This document shows positions 61,975 to 64,000 of a stretch of DNA of 64,000 nt, piece by piece. The position numbers were made by a program, and so were the translations under genes. Each line of letters opens with the position of its first letter. The first letter of the stretch is position 1. Origin of the DNA: Gemmatirosa kalamazoonensis (GTDB lineage: Bacteria; Gemmatimonadota; Gemmatimonadetes; Gemmatimonadales; Gemmatimonadaceae); the NCBI RefSeq assembly GCF_000522985.1, contig NZ_CP007130.1:434001-498000 (forward strand), written 5' to 3'. The notes under the pieces were generated by a model, which saw only the letters and a list, made by a program, of their open reading frames with translations, was not told where the DNA came from and did not search any database.

Positions 61975-64000
61975 CTAACGCTTCCTGATCCCGGCGGCCG
62001 CCTCGCCGAGCTCCCCACCGGCGAGCAGCGCGTCGATCGCGCCGCCGATCGCGTCCTCGAGCGCGGGGCCGGTGCGCGCGAAGCCGAGCAGCGCGCGGAC
62101 CTCGGTGACGAGCTGCTCGCGCGGCAGCGCGTGGCCGCCCGCGAGCACGAGGCGCACCGCCTCCTGGTACTCCTCCGGCGCGATGCGCTCGGCCGGGATG
62201 CGCGTGCCGGTGCGCGAGCGGACGGCGACCGCGTCGGCGGGGCCCCACCAGAACGCGCCGCGCCGCCGCACCGCGCCCGCACGCTCCGCGGCGGCCGCCG
62301 CGTCGCGGATGCGCGCCTCGATGCGCGACCCCACCCGCGTCCCCCACATCCCCGCCACGCGCGCCACGAGGTCGTCGTCGTGCACGGGTGCCTCCGCGAT
62401 CACGACGTCGCGCACCGCGTCGCGCAGCCGCTCCGCCGGCGCCGCGAGCAGGTCGTCGTCGGCGTACCGCTCCTCCCCCGCCGCGAACGTGTACGGCACG
62501 ACCGCCGGCCGCACGTATGGCGGCATCCCGCCTAACGCCGCCGCCTCCGCCCTCGCCGTCTCCGATTCCGCCGTACCCGCCGCCGCGTCCGGCTCCGCCG
62601 TCGACGCTGCCGCCGTACCCGCGCCCGCCGTATCCGCCGCGATGAGCGCGAGGAGCCGCTCGATCTGCCCCGCGCGGTCCTTGAACCAGTCCGTGGACCA
62701 CACGCGATGGATCGTCCAGCCGCGGTCCTCGAGCACCTGCTGCCGCAGCCGGTCGCGGTCGCGCGCCGTGTCCGAGGCGTGGTAGGCGACGCCGTCGCAC
62801 TCGATGCCGCACAGGAACCGTCCGGGCACCGCGTCGTGCAGCACGCCGAGGTCCACGCGATAGCCCGCGACGCCGACCTGCGGCACGACCGTCAGCCCAC
62901 GGTCGACGAGCGCGCGCAGCACGTCGCGCTCGAACGGCGACTCCGCGTCGGCGGCGCGGCTCGCCGACTGGCTCTCCAGCCGGCCGCGCTCCGCGTACAG
63001 CAGGAACTCGCGCAGCAGCTGCGCGCCGCGCGACGGCGTCGTCGCGTCGATGTCGTCGCCGTGCATGGACGCGAACACCAGCATGCGGCGGCGCGCGCGC
63101 GCGTCGTGATGACGTTGAGCCGTCGCCACCCGTTGTCGCCGTTCAGCGGCCCGAAGTTGTAGCGCAGCCGCCCGTCGGCGCTCCGCGCGTAGGTGACGCT
63201 GAGGAACACGACGTCGCGCTCGTCGCCCTGGATGTTCTCCAGGTTCTTCACGAAGAACGGCTCCGCGGCGCCGCGGTCGAAGAACGGCTCCAGCGACGGG
63301 TCGGCGCGGCGGCGCTGCTCCAGCTCGTCCTGGATCGCGAGCTGCTGCCGGAGGTTGAACGTGCCGACGCCTAACGACAGCGGCCGCTCGCCGCGCGCGC
63401 TCCGCGCGAGCTGGTCGCGCGCGAACGCCACCACCGCGTCGGCGACGGCGCGCGCCTCGACCATGTTGAGCCCCTTCCCCTCGTACGTGCCGCCCTCCAC
63501 GAACTGGAAGCGAAGGCCGAGCGTCTCGGTGTCCGTCTCGACGCTCGGGAACGTGTACAGGTCGCCCTCGTAGAACTGGACGTTGGAGAACGCGATGAGC
63601 GACTCGTGTGCGCTCCGATAGTGCCAGCGCAGGCGGCTCATCGGCACGCCGGCGCCCATGTACTCCTCGAGGATGCTCTCGGCGTCCTCGTACGCCGGCA
63701 TGCCGTCGGCCGGCTCGTGGTCGTCGACGAGCGAGGCGGCGAAGAAGTTCGTCGGCGGGAGCTGCTTCGGGTCGCCGACGACGACGAGCTGCTTGCCGCG
63801 GATCACCGCGCCCACCGCGTCCTCCACCGGGAGCTGCGACGCCTCGTCGAAGATCACGAGGTCGAACGTCGGCAGCTCGCCCGGCAGGTACTGCGCGACG
63901 GTGAGCGGCGACATCATCCAGCACGGCTTGATCGCGCGGACCGCGGCCGTCGCTTCGCCCAACGTCTTCCGGAGCGGCGCGTGCCCGCGCTGGCGGGCCA
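61975..64000 (-). CDS. 3' part of helicase / Vsr-like nuclease / DUF3320 protein, frameshifted near 63091-63103
   Basis: The 5' end lies beyond the window. Visible parts in order are the superfamily-1 helicase C-half (VIFDEASQLPVEDAVGAVIR, VVGDPKQLPPTNFF, RWHYRSAHESLIAFSN, ENIQGDERDVVFLSVTYA, RLNVITTRAR), a Vsr/DUF559-like PD-(D/E)xK domain (RVDLGVL, FLCGIECDGVAYH, VWSTDWF) and a C-terminal DUF3320-like winged region ending AAGIRKR. The frame breaks in a 13-base CG tract; one CG less joins TTRAR to RRMLVFASMHGDD. The layout resembles DUF4011-helicase-Vsr antiphage proteins. Confidence 0.7.
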   Translation of the reverse strand, partial: GPPARARAAPEDVGRSDGRGPRDQAVLDDVAAHRRAVPAGRAADVRPRDLRRGVAAPGGGRGGRGDPRQAARRRRRPEAAPADELLRRLARRRPRAGRRHAGVRGRREHPRGVHGRRRADEPPALALSERTRVAHRVLQRPVLRGRPVHVPERRDGHRDARPSLPVRGGRHVRGEGAQHGRGARRRRRGGGVRARPARAERARRAAAVVRRRHVQPPAAARDPGRAGAAPPRRPVAGAVLRPRRRGAVLREEPGEHPGRRARRRVPQRHLRAERRRAAALQLRAAERRQRVATAQRHHDARARRRMLVFASMHGDDIDATTPSRGAQLLREFLLYAERGRLESQSASRAADAESPFERDVLRALVDRGLTVVPQVGVAGYRVDLGVLHDAVPGRFLCGIECDGVAYHASDTARDRDRLRQQVLEDRGWTIHRVWSTDWFKDRAGQIERLLALIAADTAGAGTAAASTAEPDAAAGTAESETARAEAAALGGMPPYVRPAVVPYTFAAGEERYADDDLLAAPAERLRDAVRDVVIAEAPVHDDDLVARVAGMWGTRVGSRIEARIRDAAAAAERAGAVRRRGAFWWGPADAVAVRSRTGTRIPAERIAPEEYQEAVRLVLAGGHALPREQLVTEVRALLGFARTGPALEDAIGGAIDALLAGGELGEAAAGIRKR

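Noticed and set aside
3601-63376. TTAGGC copies as telomere-like sequence
   Set aside because: The copies are single and scattered inside genes, not tandem at an end.
1-64000. Prophage, insertion sequence or integrase
   Set aside because: No transposase, integrase or phage structural protein was seen; the repeats found lack coding capacity.

Overview
The window is a 64 kb stretch of very GC-rich bacterial chromosome or megaplasmid. No rRNA or marker gene is present, so the taxonomy is an inference. The mix of TolB-propeller amidohydrolases, Ser/Thr kinases with TolB/TPR tails, PadR plus ADOP-type ABC permeases, secreted propeller/cytochrome c dehydrogenases, a TonB receptor and many M20 hydrolases looks like a soil member of Gemmatimonadota (Gemmatirosa/Gemmatimonas-like). 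I see no phage, IS element or CRISPR array.

Layout. 1-6.9 kb: a small membrane/outer-membrane operon, a MalT-type LuxR regulator, and an MFS exporter divergent from its LysR regulator. 7-11.9 kb: a GNAT enzyme, a flavin monooxygenase-like protein, an AraC regulator, a 55-residue 14-Cys metallothionein-like protein, a YtkA/FixH-like lipoprotein and a di-haem peroxidase. 11.8-18.1 kb: a TonB-dependent receptor, a PadR/membrane/VOC operon under a strong palindromic operator, and a membrane-anchored pseudokinase. 18.4-20.8 kb: a family-9 glycoside hydrolase. 21.1-26.2 kb: a complete selenocysteine cassette with an AhpD-like selenoprotein gene (in-frame UGA in CPFU, SECIS hairpin just downstream), selA, selB, selD and tRNA-Sec. 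26.3-40.9 kb: M20 hydrolase, FAD oxidoreductase, TolB-amidohydrolase, a PVC-type propeller/HEAT/cytochrome dehydrogenase and a Ser/Thr kinase. 40.9-47.4 kb: a propeller cytochrome, a hybrid histidine kinase and a cysteine synthase. 47.7-52.8 kb: an apparent 3-keto-sugar locus (GMC oxidoreductase, gluconate-dehydrogenase-3-like subunit, Gfo/Idh dehydrogenase, NagB-like isomerase, DUF1080 keto-glycoside hydrolase). 52.9-60.2 kb: PadR with an ADOP permease, two M20 amidohydrolases, and an N-acylamino-acid-racemase-like enolase. 60.4-64 kb: uracil-DNA glycosylase and the 3' part of a large helicase/Vsr-like nuclease/DUF3320 protein that resembles a DUF4011-helicase-Vsr defence protein.

Three patterns lie above the level of genes. 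(i) The octamer CGTTAGGC/GCCTAACG occurs about once per kb in both orientations and in all reading frames. Some copies serve as stop codons and one inverted pair forms a terminator hairpin, which resembles a DNA-uptake-sequence. (ii) Intergenic regions carry long palindromes whose two arms are made of short tandem repeats, in at least five sequence families; one family is present in four copies and another in two. (iii) Four genes are each broken by a frameshift that disappears if one CG unit is removed from a (CG)n tract. This is either a systematic assembly error or slippage at hypermutable tracts.
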